Source: Limnovirga sp038203525
GTDB lineage: Bacteria; Bacteroidota; Bacteroidia; Chitinophagales; Chitinophagaceae
Direction of reading: 5' to 3'
Length of the DNA: 64,000 bases
Assembly (NCBI GenBank): GCA_038203525.1
Contig: JBBRDW010000009.1
Location: forward strand, 11,869-75,868
The notes under the pieces were generated by a model that did not search any database, was not told the origin of the DNA, and was given only the letters and a program-made list of their open reading frames with translations. This document shows, in pieces, positions 26,410-35,139 of the stretch (within the stretch, counting starts at the first letter, position 1; every line of letters starts with the position of its first letter). Position numbers and translations under genes: made by a program.

Positions 26410-27115
26410 ATTCGTGGTAAAAATAGAAATAAAGGCTGCATTTACAGCAGGATTAATAACAACAAAGTGTTAAGTAATTTTAGGACGTATTAAATGAAAA
26501 TGGGATGAAAAATAAATCAACTCATTAATCTTCCAGAGCAAATCCTCCTTCGGCACTTTTAAATTCGGAAAAGGTGTTTAACTGATTTTTTGTTGCTGAA
26601 ATAACGTTTCCCTGACCTTTTAATTACAACTTTACAATACGACAAGATGAGTAGAAAAACATTGTTGTCTACTCATCTTTTCCACTACTCTTTAAAGGAA
26701 TTTTTCAGCACCCCCCTTCATTTAGAAATGCTTTTATTTTTCAGAAGTTGTTTTTTTATTTTTTTAAAAGGGTCATCGGTGCAGCGCACACCTTTACGTT
26801 TTGTAATGTAATTGTGCTTTTGTCAATTGAAGTGCAAAGCTGCCTGTTACCTTATAGCACAGACCTTATTATTTTCATCTCCTTGTACAAGAAAAGAATA
26901 CAAAAAAATACTATAGTAAATTTAACTCGGCAAAATCATATTTGAAAAAACGAAATTGAAAATTGATACTTACCAATACCTGTTTTTTTTGGCGGGCTTA
27001 TTAAGTTCGTCTATTTTAGTTGTGCGTCACATAGATGCTCAGTCTTTTATAACAATAGTGACTCTCATAACTACGCCAGAGAATATAATTTGCCAACAAA
27101 AAATAAAATACAAAC
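26410..27115. other. AT-rich gene-poor stretch
   Basis: No open frame here has a signal, domain or promoter that I can support. The only organised feature is the hairpin at 26644-26679. Base composition is clearly richer in A and T than the flanks. Confidence 0.5.
26644..26679. repeat. Perfect 12-bp inverted repeat, terminator-like
   Basis: AAGATGAGTAGA, 12-base loop, TCTACTCATCTT, then TTTCC. It follows no recognised gene in either direction within 300 bases. Confidence 0.65.
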
Positions 27116-27505
27116 ATGCGAACATCAGATATTAGAAAGGATCTAATTGGCCAACTAAAAGAACTTAACATGGAAAAAGCATTCTTGCCTGATACTGCAT
27201 TGCATAATATAAATTGGGCAAGTTTAAAAATTGAAAGTCAGCAAAATCTTGACAAGCTAAAATCAAGTTCAAAAATATATCAAATTCTTGCCTATATACT
27301 TTTGACAATAACGGGAGTAATATCATTCTTGAAAGTTTTAGATTTAGGAAATACACCAGATTTAAACAAGGCAGCCTTATTGATACTCCTGACAGTAACA
27401 AATGCTCTGGTTGCGTATAGACAAAGGATTAAAATTGAACGACTTGAAAAACAGTTTTTGCTAATTGGCATGCTGGAGAAAGTTGATTCAGAAAGTCGCG
27501 TTTGA
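27116..27505 (+). CDS. Hypothetical two-helix membrane protein
   Basis: A 129-residue protein without a recognised family. A charged N-terminal half ends in a helix QNLDKLKSSSKIYQ. Two membrane segments follow (IYQILAYILLTITGVISFL and AALLILLTVTNALVAY), then a short basic/amphipathic tail. AT content is high, like the surrounding non-coding stretch, which would fit recent acquisition. The frame is long for such composition and has a plausible start. Confidence 0.55.
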   Translation: MRTSDIRKDLIGQLKELNMEKAFLPDTALHNINWASLKIESQQNLDKLKSSSKIYQILAYILLTITGVISFLKVLDLGNTPDLNKAALLILLTVTNALVAYRQRIKIERLEKQFLLIGMLEKVDSESRV

Positions 27506-27909
27506 TATCCAAAAGTCGAAAAAAATGACAGACCATGGCGCATGACTTCTATTAGTTGGATTGATTTTAGTAAGAAAATAATTGTTGACATTCACGTTTT
27601 GTCTTTGCTCATAAAAAATGCGAATGCATAGCAAAAGTATCGCTGCAGGCACCTGTTATATTGGGGCAATCGGCCTAAGTTCCCCATCAGAAGCAGTTTC
27701 AGCCCGGCGAATAAAGCCCTTCAAAAGTTCAAGGATCAACGCCAATTCGGTTTCTACATTTAATGGTCAGCTTTAGTTGTTAACTTCAACTTCATATTCT
27801 CAATCATCAGAAGTTGCGGGGTTGATGAAATTCTAATTTGTTAGTCTATAAAATCCTGCCTGTTTCTAGTGAGCATTACTTGCATTTTTCATTACCAAAA
27901 AATTTTAAC
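27506..27909. other. Gap without recognised features
   Basis: 404 bases before the VOC gene. No repeat half-unit, tRNA, terminator or convincing frame seen. Confidence 0.4.
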
Positions 27910-28383
27910 ATGAAACAATCAATCTCAATCACGTTGGCAATTGCGGCAACTTTTTTTCTTGGTTTTTCTTTTAGTTCAATTACTACAACAAATGACAATA
28001 ATAAAATGAAAAAAGTAACAGGCATTGGGGGCATTTTTTTTAAATGCAAAGACCCTGATAAAATGAAAGAGTGGTATAAGATTCATCTTGGGTTCAACAC
28101 TGACGAATATGGAGCTTCTTTTGAGTGGAGAGAAGCAGCAGACTCAACCAAAACAGGTGTTACACAATGGAGCCCGTTTGCAGAGACAACAAAATATTTT
28201 GAGCCTTCTGCCAAAGACTTTATGATTAACTACAGAGTCGCTGATTTAGAAACACTTGTTGAAGAACTAAAAAAAGAAGGCGTAACAATTGTTGACAAAA
28301 TTGAAACCTATGACTACGGAAAGTTTGTTCACATAATTGATTTGGAAGGAAACAAAATTGAATTATGGGAACCTGCAGGTTAG
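27910..28383 (+). CDS. VOC (glyoxalase-like) protein with N-terminal hydrophobic leader
   Basis: A 157-residue protein. The C-terminal part from MKKVTGIGGIFFKCKDPDKM is a full single VOC domain with a metal-type C-terminal Glu (GNKIELWEP). Before it, MKQSISITLAIAATFFLGFSFSS reads as a signal peptide or anchor. Homologues commonly start at MKKVTG; here the longer frame is open. Either it is an exported VOC protein, or translation begins at the internal Met at 28006. Substrate unknown. Confidence 0.7.
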   Translation: MKQSISITLAIAATFFLGFSFSSITTTNDNNKMKKVTGIGGIFFKCKDPDKMKEWYKIHLGFNTDEYGASFEWREAADSTKTGVTQWSPFAETTKYFEPSAKDFMINYRVADLETLVEELKKEGVTIVDKIETYDYGKFVHIIDLEGNKIELWEPAG

Positions 28384-28574
28384 GTTTTATTGCAAGGCAA
28401 TAAGTATTTAAGGCACTGCCAAAAAACATAACAACCCGCATAACAGAAGGAAAAATGAATGCCCGGCCAGCGATATAATAAAATGTTGGTAAGATTAGTT
28501 TACGGAATTTTTGGGCAAAATGACCTGCAATTTAGCAAGGCAAATCATAAAGGTTAAAAAGATACTTTGGTGAG

Positions 28575-28706
28575 GTGCATTTCAAATTTTCGTAAGTATT
28601 TTTATGATCCAAGCTGCGTTACTAGTTTTAAACATCGGTTGCGTCGCACGCTAGTACATCCTGTAATTTTATTCAGCTTTTATCGAAGCGAAAATTTGAA
28701 ATGCAC
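28575..28706. repeat. 18-bp inverted repeat enclosing a repeat L half
   Basis: GTGCATTTCAAATTTTCG at 28575-28592 and its perfect complement at 28689-28706. Between them lies the L half-unit at 28598-28657 with the core TTGCGTCGCACGCTAGTAC. Confidence 0.75.
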
Positions 28707-28866
28707 TCCTTTGGTGGCAGCAGCAACAACCCCAGCCTGGCCATTTGCCAGGCATATATAACTGTTGAAAATAACGGCTTCAAAGAATAAATAAGCTTCT
28801 CACTAGTTTTTTTATTGTTGCCATTTGTAATGCTTTGCGCATTGAATGCTGCATAAAGAACCGAAC

Positions 28867-28930
28867 GTACAAGTGAGTGACATAACAGACGATGCCATGA
28901 AAAACCACGCGCAGCGCGTGGCTGGGACAA
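28867..28930 (-). repeat. R half-unit with nested palindrome
   Basis: GTACAAGTGAGTGACATAAC, GACGATGCC, then the perfect 17-base palindrome CCACGCGCAGCGCGTGG at 28905-28921, then CTGGGACAATAAA. The gap 28384-28982 consists of this, the L half at 28598 and the terminator. Confidence 0.8.
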
Positions 28931-28931
28931 T

Positions 28932-28959
28932 AAAAAAACGCCGGAAAATTCCAGCGTTT
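28932..28959 (-). terminator. Terminator of the FadN-like gene
   Basis: AAACGC and GGAA arms pair with TTCC and GCGTTT across a short loop. On the minus strand a T-run follows, right after the gene end. Confidence 0.75.
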
Positions 28960-28982
28960 CTATTTATTTTAATTTTTTAAAA

Positions 28983-31367
28983 TTAGTTCCTTACTGGTTT
29001 TCCTGTTTTTAAAACCGATTGCAAACGTTCCAGGGTTTTGCGTTCGCCACAGAGACTTAAGAATGCTTCGCGTTCAAGATCGAGCAAATATTGTTCGCTT
29101 ACCAAAGTGGGTTCGCTGAGGTCTCCTCCACACATTACATACGCCAGTTTGCGGGCTACCAGTGCATCGTGATCGGTTGCATAGTTACCGCGCCACATAC
29201 CGTTAATACCTGCGTACAATGCGCCTAATGCAGAACGGCCTGTAACTTTTATATCGGTGCGTTGAACAGGGGAAACATAACCGCTCTCGTATATTTCCAG
29301 TACGCTGCGTTTTGCTTCGGCAATGCGGCGCCCCTGGTTTAATACCACTTCATCTTTGTCTTTGCGCATTATGCCCATTTCAAACGCCTCAAATGCTGAA
29401 GTGGCAACTTTTGCAGTGGCTATTGTAAGGAAACGATTCTTTAATGTATTGGTATCAGGTTCATCATCGTGCAGCTCATCGGCGGCACGTAACACAAATT
29501 CTTTTGTGCCACCACCGCCGGGAATAAGTCCTACACCCAGTTCTACCAAACCAATATATGTTTCTGCCGCAGCACAAATTTTATCGGCGTGCAAATTCAT
29601 TTCGCAGCCGCCACCCAGTGTTAAGCCATGCGGTGCAATCACCACCGGAATATTGGAGTAGCGCACCCGCATCATGCTGTTTTGAAAAGCACGTATGGCC
29701 ATATCCAGCTCATCATAATCCTGCTCTGCCGCCAGCATGAAGATCATACCAATATTGGCTCCTGCGCTAAAATTAGCGCCATCGTTGGCTATTACAAGGC
29801 CCTTAAATTTATCCTCGGCAATAGAGATGCTTTTGCCAAGTGCTTCCAGTACTTCGCTGCCAATACTGTTCATCTTTGTGTTCCATTGTAAAGCGGCAAC
29901 ATCATTACCGATATCGTACAATGTGGCATTACTGTTTTTCCAAACTGTCTTGTCTTTAAAGTTATTAAGGATAATAAATGAATCGCCACCCGGTATTGCC
30001 TTATAGGATTTTGATGCGGCATCGTAATAAAGACGTTTCCCATTTTCTACTTTGTAAAAACTGGTTGCCCCGCTTGCCAGCATTTCATCTACCCAGGATG
30101 CAACTTTGTAGCCTGCGGCTTTCATTGCTTCGGTAGTGTTAGCAACGCCCAGTGCATCCCAGCTTTCAAATGCGCCAATCTCCCATCCAAAACCAGACAT
30201 CATGCCATCGTCAATGCGATAAAGTTCATCGCTTATTTCTGGTATGCGGTGAGAAATATAGGCAAACATTGTATAGTGAAACTGGCGGTAAAATTCTCCG
30301 GCTTTATCCTGCCCGGCAACCAATACTTTTAAACGTTGTTTTAAATCCTCAATTGGTTTGGCAGCTTCCAACGTTGCGAATTTGGTTTTTTGGCGCGGGC
30401 CGTATTCCATTGTCTGTAAATTCAGCGTAAGAATTTCCTTCTCGCCGCCAGCACCTTTTGTCTTCTTAAAAAACCCCTGACCTGTTTTATCTCCAAGCCA
30501 GTTATTGGCAACTACTTTTTCTAACCATTCGGGTATGGCAAACAATTCTTTGGCCTCATCGTCGGGGCAATTGTCAGCAACACCTTTTGCAACTTTTACC
30601 ATCGTATCAATACCTACCACATCAGAAGTACGGAATGTTGCAGATTTTGGGCGGCCAATAACAGGGCCGGTCAATGCATCTACTTCGTCAATATTCAGCC
30701 CCAGCTTTTGCATGCTGTTGAAGATGGACATAATACCTGCAACGCCAATACGGTTGGCAATAAATGCAGGCGTATCTTTTGCAAGCACAGTCGTTTTGCC
30801 AAGGTGCAAATCGCCGTATTCCATTAAAAAGTCTACTACTTCGGGATCGGTATTTTTTGTTGGGATAATCTCCAGCAAACGCAGGTAACGCGGAGGATTA
30901 AAGAAGTGTGTACCACAGAAATGCTTTTTAAAATCATCGCTTCTGCCTTCGCTGAGCATGTTTATTGGTATGCCCGAAGTGTTGGAAGTAATAAGCGTTC
31001 CCGGCTTGCGGTAAAGTTCTACTTTTTCGTACAGCAGCTGTTTTATATCCAGCCTTTCTACCACTACTTCAATCACCCAGTCGCAGGAGGCAATGTCTTT
31101 CATGTTATCGTCAAAATTGCCGGTGGTAATGCGTTTAGCAACGCTCTTGGTGTAAAGCGGTGATGGGTTGCTTTTTATAGCGGCCTGCAAAGCATCGTTT
31201 ACAATTTTGTTAGGATTTGGCTTTTGTCCTCCTCCGTTGGGGGAGTTTGCCGGAGCCGCAATATCCAGTAAGAGTACTTGTACGCCTACACCTGCAAAAT
31301 GACAGGCAATCCTCGAGCCCATTACGCCACTACCTAGAACTGCAACTTTTTTAATGATACGTTTCAT
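28983..31367 (-). CDS. 3-hydroxyacyl-CoA dehydrogenase/enoyl-CoA hydratase, FadN type
   Basis: A 794-residue bifunctional enzyme. The dehydrogenase half comes first: VAVLGSGVMGSRIACHFAG is the NAD-binding loop, and the GTHFFNPPRYLRLLEI segment contains the catalytic His. The enoyl-CoA hydratase half is C-terminal with LTLGGGCEMNLHADKI and GLVELGVGLIPGGGGT. This order and length match Bacillus FadN rather than FadB/FadJ, where the hydratase comes first. It does two steps of fatty acid beta-oxidation. The thiolase and acyl-CoA dehydrogenase genes usually adjacent are not in the window. Confidence 0.93.
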   Translation of the reverse strand: MKRIIKKVAVLGSGVMGSRIACHFAGVGVQVLLLDIAAPANSPNGGGQKPNPNKIVNDALQAAIKSNPSPLYTKSVAKRITTGNFDDNMKDIASCDWVIEVVVERLDIKQLLYEKVELYRKPGTLITSNTSGIPINMLSEGRSDDFKKHFCGTHFFNPPRYLRLLEIIPTKNTDPEVVDFLMEYGDLHLGKTTVLAKDTPAFIANRIGVAGIMSIFNSMQKLGLNIDEVDALTGPVIGRPKSATFRTSDVVGIDTMVKVAKGVADNCPDDEAKELFAIPEWLEKVVANNWLGDKTGQGFFKKTKGAGGEKEILTLNLQTMEYGPRQKTKFATLEAAKPIEDLKQRLKVLVAGQDKAGEFYRQFHYTMFAYISHRIPEISDELYRIDDGMMSGFGWEIGAFESWDALGVANTTEAMKAAGYKVASWVDEMLASGATSFYKVENGKRLYYDAASKSYKAIPGGDSFIILNNFKDKTVWKNSNATLYDIGNDVAALQWNTKMNSIGSEVLEALGKSISIAEDKFKGLVIANDGANFSAGANIGMIFMLAAEQDYDELDMAIRAFQNSMMRVRYSNIPVVIAPHGLTLGGGCEMNLHADKICAAAETYIGLVELGVGLIPGGGGTKEFVLRAADELHDDEPDTNTLKNRFLTIATAKVATSAFEAFEMGIMRKDKDEVVLNQGRRIAEAKRSVLEIYESGYVSPVQRTDIKVTGRSALGALYAGINGMWRGNYATDHDALVARKLAYVMCGGDLSEPTLVSEQYLLDLEREAFLSLCGERKTLERLQSVLKTGKPVRN

Positions 31368-31384
31368 AAAACTGATTGTTATAA

Positions 31385-31445
31385 TTTTTTTTGAGCCAAG
31401 CTTTAGTTACTTTTTTGATGCCTCTGTTGCGTCGCACGCTTATAC
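31385..31445 (+). repeat. L half-unit of the extragenic repeat
   Basis: T-run, GAGCCAAGC, then the core TTGCGTCGCACGCTTATAC at 31427-31445. Confidence 0.8.
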
Positions 31446-31650
31446 GGTTGGTAATTTTATTCAGCTACGCACACTTGCCTCTGCCAGTCGCTGAACATTC
31501 AAAATCATGTTCGGGCAAAAATAGTTAGTTATGCAACTAATTTTAAGAACCGAAGATAATTTTTTTTAATAACAGGCGTGTTAATAAAAAAAAAGCTCAG
31601 ACCTTTTTCGCCGCCCATTGAAAATTAATTTGTTGAAACTCATTCTTCTG

Positions 31651-31708
31651 CACAAGAGTGCGACGCAACAGCAGCTTCATTTATATTCTTTTGCCGGGCC
31701 CAAAAAGA
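31651..31708 (-). repeat. R half-unit of the extragenic repeat
   Basis: CACAAGAGTGCGACGCAAC, then the outer end TGCCGGGCCCAAAAAG. With the L half it fills the 402 bases between fadN-like and metG. Confidence 0.8.
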
Positions 31709-31709
31709 A

Positions 31710-31740
31710 ATAAAAAATACCGGATAAATTACCCGGTATT
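31710..31740 (-). terminator. Terminator of metG
   Basis: Stem AATACCGG/CCGGTATT with a nine-base loop, and an A-run on the plus strand that gives a U-run for the minus transcript. Confidence 0.85.
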
Positions 31741-31769
31741 GTACAAATTATCTATGGGTGAATTTTTGC

Positions 31770-33899
31770 CTAACTAACTGTCGCACCAGCATTAACAGCC
31801 GTTTCGGGGTTAATGAAGTGAAGCTTACCCGCTGCATCTTCGGCCATAAGTATCATGCCGTTGCTTTCAATGCCACGCATTTTTCTTGGTGCAAGATTTA
31901 CAACAACAGTTACCTGTTTACCGGTAATTTCTTCCGGCGTAAAATGTAAGGCTATGCCCGAAACGATTGTCCGCGTTTCAAAACCAAGGTCAATCTGCAG
32001 TTTTAAAAGTTTATCCGCCTTCTCCACTTTTTCAGCCGATATAATTTTGCCAACACGTAAATCGAGTTTAGCGAAATCGTCGTAAACAATTTCTGTTTTT
32101 ACCGGGTGTATTGTAGCTTCTTTACTTTCTGTTACATTTTGTTCTTCCACTTTTTCTGTTTTTGAATGTTGATTTTCAATTTTCACCAATCCGCTTTTCA
32201 ACTTTTCAACCTGTGTAGTTATCTCTGCATCTTCAATCTTCCTAAACAATAATTCCGGTGCTCTTAAACTATAGCCTACGCTTAGTAATTTTAGTTTTCC
32301 GGCGTTTTCCCAGTCAAGCATTTTGTCAACCACTTTCATCATATTCAGCAATTTTTTTGCAGTAAAAGGCATAAACGGATTAATGAGAATGGCGAGGTTG
32401 GCGCAAAGCTGCAGACACAGGTGAATACTGTTTTCAACCGATTTTTTTTCTGCAAAGTCAAGCTTGCCAAGCCCTTCGGAAGTTACTGCCGGTACTTTTT
32501 TCCACGGTTCTTTTTCCTGCAGGTATTTATTGCCTTTTCGTGCAAGGTCTATTACATCAAATAGTGCTTCCCTGAATTTATAATTTTCGATATTGTTTTC
32601 TACTTTGGTTTTGGCTTCTGCTATATCGGCCTTTAACTGGCTGTCAAAACCATCTTCGGCATCGGGGTTATAAATCGGTACTTTTCCGTTAAACCATTTA
32701 TGCATAAGCACCCAGGTGCGGTTTACAAAATTGCCCAGAATATTTACCAGCTCGCTGTTGTTGGCTTCCTGAAAACCCTTCCAGGTAAAATCATTGTCTT
32801 TTGTTTCTGGCGCATTGCTACAAAGTACATAACGCAGTACATCTTCGCACCCTGGAAAATCTTTTACATACTCATCAACCCAAACCGCCCAGTTGCGGCT
32901 GGTAGAAACTTTATCGCCTTCAATATTTAAAAATTCGTTGGCTGGCACATTATCGGGTAACACAAAGCCGCTGTGGGCTTTTAGCATTGCCGGAAAGATG
33001 ATGCAGTGAAAAACAATATTATCCTTGCCAATAAAGTGTACCAGTTTTGTATCTTCTTTGCACCAGTAATCTGCCCATTTATCCGTTAATTCTTTGGTTG
33101 CGCTTATATAACCAATTGGCGCATCGAACCAAACATAGAGTACTTTCCCCTCCGCATCGGGTAGGGGAACTTTAATGCCCCAGTTGCTGTCCCTCGTCAT
33201 GGCACGGGGCTGCAAACCGTTATCCAGCCAGCTTTTACACTGACCGTACACATTATTTTTCCATTCTTTATGTCCTTCAATCAGCCATTCTTTTAACCAG
33301 GGCTCATAATCTTGCAATGGAAAATACCAATGTTTTGTAACTCGTTTTAAGGGCACCGCATCGCTTAGCGTACTGCGTGGATTAATGAGCTGTTCCGGGC
33401 TTAACGTTGATCCGCATTTTTCGCATTGGTCGCCGTAAGCATTGGGGTTGCCGCAAACGGGACAAGTGCCGGTAATATACCTATCGGCCAGAAATATTTT
33501 TGCCGTCTCATCGTAAAACTGTTCTGTTTCTTTTTCTTCAAATAATCCTTGCTCGTACAGTTTGGTAAAAAATGCCGATGCAGTTTCGTGGTGGGTTTTA
33601 TTGGAGGTTCTTGAATAAATATCAAAGGAAATGCCCATCATTTCAAAGCTCTCTTTTATGAGGGCGTGGTATTTATCAACAACCTGTTGCGGCGTAATGC
33701 CCTCTTTCATAGCGCGTATAGTAATCGGCACACCATGCTCATCGCTGCCACCAACAAATTTTATATCCCTTTTTTGGGCACGCTGGTAGCGTACATAGAT
33801 ATCAGCAGGAATATAACAGCCTGCAAGGTGCCCAATATGCACGGGGCCATTGGCGTAGGGCAAAGCGGCCGTGATTAAATATCTTTTTGGATTTGTCAT
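31770..33899 (-). CDS. metG: Methionyl-tRNA synthetase
   Basis: A 709-residue class I synthetase. H21-I-G-H24 is the HIGH motif, CPVCGNPNAYGDQCEKCG carries the four zinc Cys, and EGDKVSTSRNW supplies the KMSKS equivalent. The C-terminal OB-fold tRNA-binding (EMAP II-like) domain begins near residue 600 (YDDFAKLDLRVGKI). This is the long bacterial MetG form that dimerises through the tail. It charges initiator and elongator tRNA-Met. Monocistronic between repeat pairs. Confidence 0.98.
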   Translation of the reverse strand: MTNPKRYLITAALPYANGPVHIGHLAGCYIPADIYVRYQRAQKRDIKFVGGSDEHGVPITIRAMKEGITPQQVVDKYHALIKESFEMMGISFDIYSRTSNKTHHETASAFFTKLYEQGLFEEKETEQFYDETAKIFLADRYITGTCPVCGNPNAYGDQCEKCGSTLSPEQLINPRSTLSDAVPLKRVTKHWYFPLQDYEPWLKEWLIEGHKEWKNNVYGQCKSWLDNGLQPRAMTRDSNWGIKVPLPDAEGKVLYVWFDAPIGYISATKELTDKWADYWCKEDTKLVHFIGKDNIVFHCIIFPAMLKAHSGFVLPDNVPANEFLNIEGDKVSTSRNWAVWVDEYVKDFPGCEDVLRYVLCSNAPETKDNDFTWKGFQEANNSELVNILGNFVNRTWVLMHKWFNGKVPIYNPDAEDGFDSQLKADIAEAKTKVENNIENYKFREALFDVIDLARKGNKYLQEKEPWKKVPAVTSEGLGKLDFAEKKSVENSIHLCLQLCANLAILINPFMPFTAKKLLNMMKVVDKMLDWENAGKLKLLSVGYSLRAPELLFRKIEDAEITTQVEKLKSGLVKIENQHSKTEKVEEQNVTESKEATIHPVKTEIVYDDFAKLDLRVGKIISAEKVEKADKLLKLQIDLGFETRTIVSGIALHFTPEEITGKQVTVVVNLAPRKMRGIESNGMILMAEDAAGKLHFINPETAVNAGATVS

Positions 33900-33929
33900 A
33901 ATTTAATTGTTCTTATTCCCTGGTACAAA

Positions 33930-33986
33930 TTTTTGGAGCCGGGCAAAAAATCTTTGGGCAACGCTTGTTGCGTCGCACTCTTTTAC
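33930..33986 (+). repeat. L half-unit of the extragenic repeat
   Basis: TTTTGGAGCCGGGC outer end, then the core TTGCGTCGCACTCTTTTAC at 33968-33986. Its partner at 34306 carries the same TTTTAC ending inverted. Confidence 0.85.
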
Positions 33987-34208
33987 TGCATATAAATATG
34001 CGGCAATAATTAATGCAAAGTGCGCAATATGCCGTGTCTGTAATTTGGGGTGCAAAAATAGGTAATCAAAAGGTGAAGCGTAAATTGAATCGTGGAAATG
34101 TTGCCATTGACTGCAAAATAGCAGCGACTGCCCATAAAATCGCTAATAAAGAACCTGAAGTACAATCATAAATGCACTATCGGTCTCACAGGCACAAACA
34201 GATTTTGA

Positions 34209-34253
34209 ATCACTAAGACACATAGCCACAAATTTGCCCAAAGCCTTAGTGAT
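34209..34253. repeat. CACTAAG-type inverted repeat
   Basis: ATCACTAAG and CTTAGTGAT arms within a low-complexity tract of CACTAAG/TTAGTGG motifs (to about 34282), a type common in Bacteroidota intergenic regions. It lies between the two halves of a repeat unit. Confidence 0.5.
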
Positions 34254-34305
34254 ACTTTGCGCTTTTGTGCCTTAGTGGTTTCTCGGTTCAATTGAATTAC
34301 CTGCA

Positions 34306-34361
34306 GTAAAAGAGTGCGACGCAACGGATGCCTGATGCTTATTCTACTGCCCGGCCCAAAA
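34306..34361 (-). repeat. R half-unit of the extragenic repeat
   Basis: GTAAAAGAGTGCGACGCAAC, GGATGCC, then the outer end TGCCCGGCCCAAAAC. Confidence 0.85.
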
Positions 34362-34419
34362 CATTTATCGATTGTTGTAACCATTTAAATAAAATGTGTG
34401 GGCACATAGCGTTAACCAA

Positions 34420-34427
34420 TAATTTTG
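34420..34427 (+). promoter_or_regulatory. -7 box of the DUF3347 gene
   Basis: TAATTTTG fits TAnnTTTG, 16 bases before the ATG. Confidence 0.45.
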
Positions 34428-34443
34428 CTTTCAAATTAATTGT

Positions 34444-35061
34444 ATGAAAAAAGGTTTGGTGATAATAGGTTTGGCAGTAGTGGCTATTGGTGCGTATTTT
34501 TTGTTTTTTTCTAACGGCGATGAAAAGCAGGCGGAGGATCCGAAGCAGCAGGCCCTTGCTCAGGGAAAAAACAGCGATGCATTTAATGCGCCTTTTAATG
34601 AAATGCTGAATGGATATTTTGAACTTAAAACAGCATTTGTTGAATGGGATAGTACGAAAGCAACCGTTGCAGCAACTACACTTGCTGCTCTTTGCGCTAA
34701 GGTACCTTACGATGAATTGAAGGCTGATACGGTTATTATTGCTACTGCAAGAAGCTTTTCGGAAAGTGTGATTGCAGAAGCGCAGGGTATTGTGGGGGAA
34801 GCAACAGTAGAAGGTCAGCGCCGTTCTTTTTATACGCTGAGCGAAAATCTATTTAATCTTTTGAGAACGGTTCAATACGATCAGCAGGTGATTTATCATG
34901 ATAAATGTCCAATGGCATTTAATGATACGGAAGAAGGTTTTTGGGTTTCTAATACAAGGGAAATTGTAAACCCGTATATGGGTAATAAACACCCCAGGTA
35001 TGCGGGTGGTATGATAGGGTGTGGGAGTGTTGAGGACTCGATAGACTACAGGCCTAAATAA
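34444..35061 (+). CDS. Membrane-anchored DUF3347 protein
   Basis: A 205-residue protein with an N-terminal membrane anchor (about 4-22) and a periplasmic DUF3347 domain. The C-terminal signature is intact: HDKCPMAFNDTEEGFWVSN, then EIVNPYMG and GMIGCGSV. The Cys, His and Met residues suggest metal binding, and the domain is often found at the end of copper-efflux CusB-like proteins. Here it stands alone. A TonB-dependent receptor gene begins 78 bases downstream, and the pair might share a transcript. Confidence 0.8.
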   Translation: MKKGLVIIGLAVVAIGAYFLFFSNGDEKQAEDPKQQALAQGKNSDAFNAPFNEMLNGYFELKTAFVEWDSTKATVAATTLAALCAKVPYDELKADTVIIATARSFSESVIAEAQGIVGEATVEGQRRSFYTLSENLFNLLRTVQYDQQVIYHDKCPMAFNDTEEGFWVSNTREIVNPYMGNKHPRYAGGMIGCGSVEDSIDYRPK

Positions 35062-35107
35062 TTCCTGAGTTTAATGGGCTCCTAAAATTGTCGAACTATT
35101 GACTTGC

Positions 35108-35115
35108 TATTTTTG
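35108..35115 (+). promoter_or_regulatory. -7 box deciding the TonB receptor start
   Basis: TATTTTTG ends 24 bases before the ATG at 35140. An in-frame TTG at 35104 lies upstream of the box, so it is rejected. Confidence 0.45.
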
Positions 35116-35139
35116 TTGTATTGGGGATTAAAGCGCACC

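Noticed and set aside
26748..26945. Plus-strand frame of 65 codons
   Set aside because: AT-rich chance frame without promoter, signal or recognisable family.
29323..31163. Several plus-strand frames over the FadN-like gene
   Set aside because: Antisense shadows of a gene with full domain evidence.
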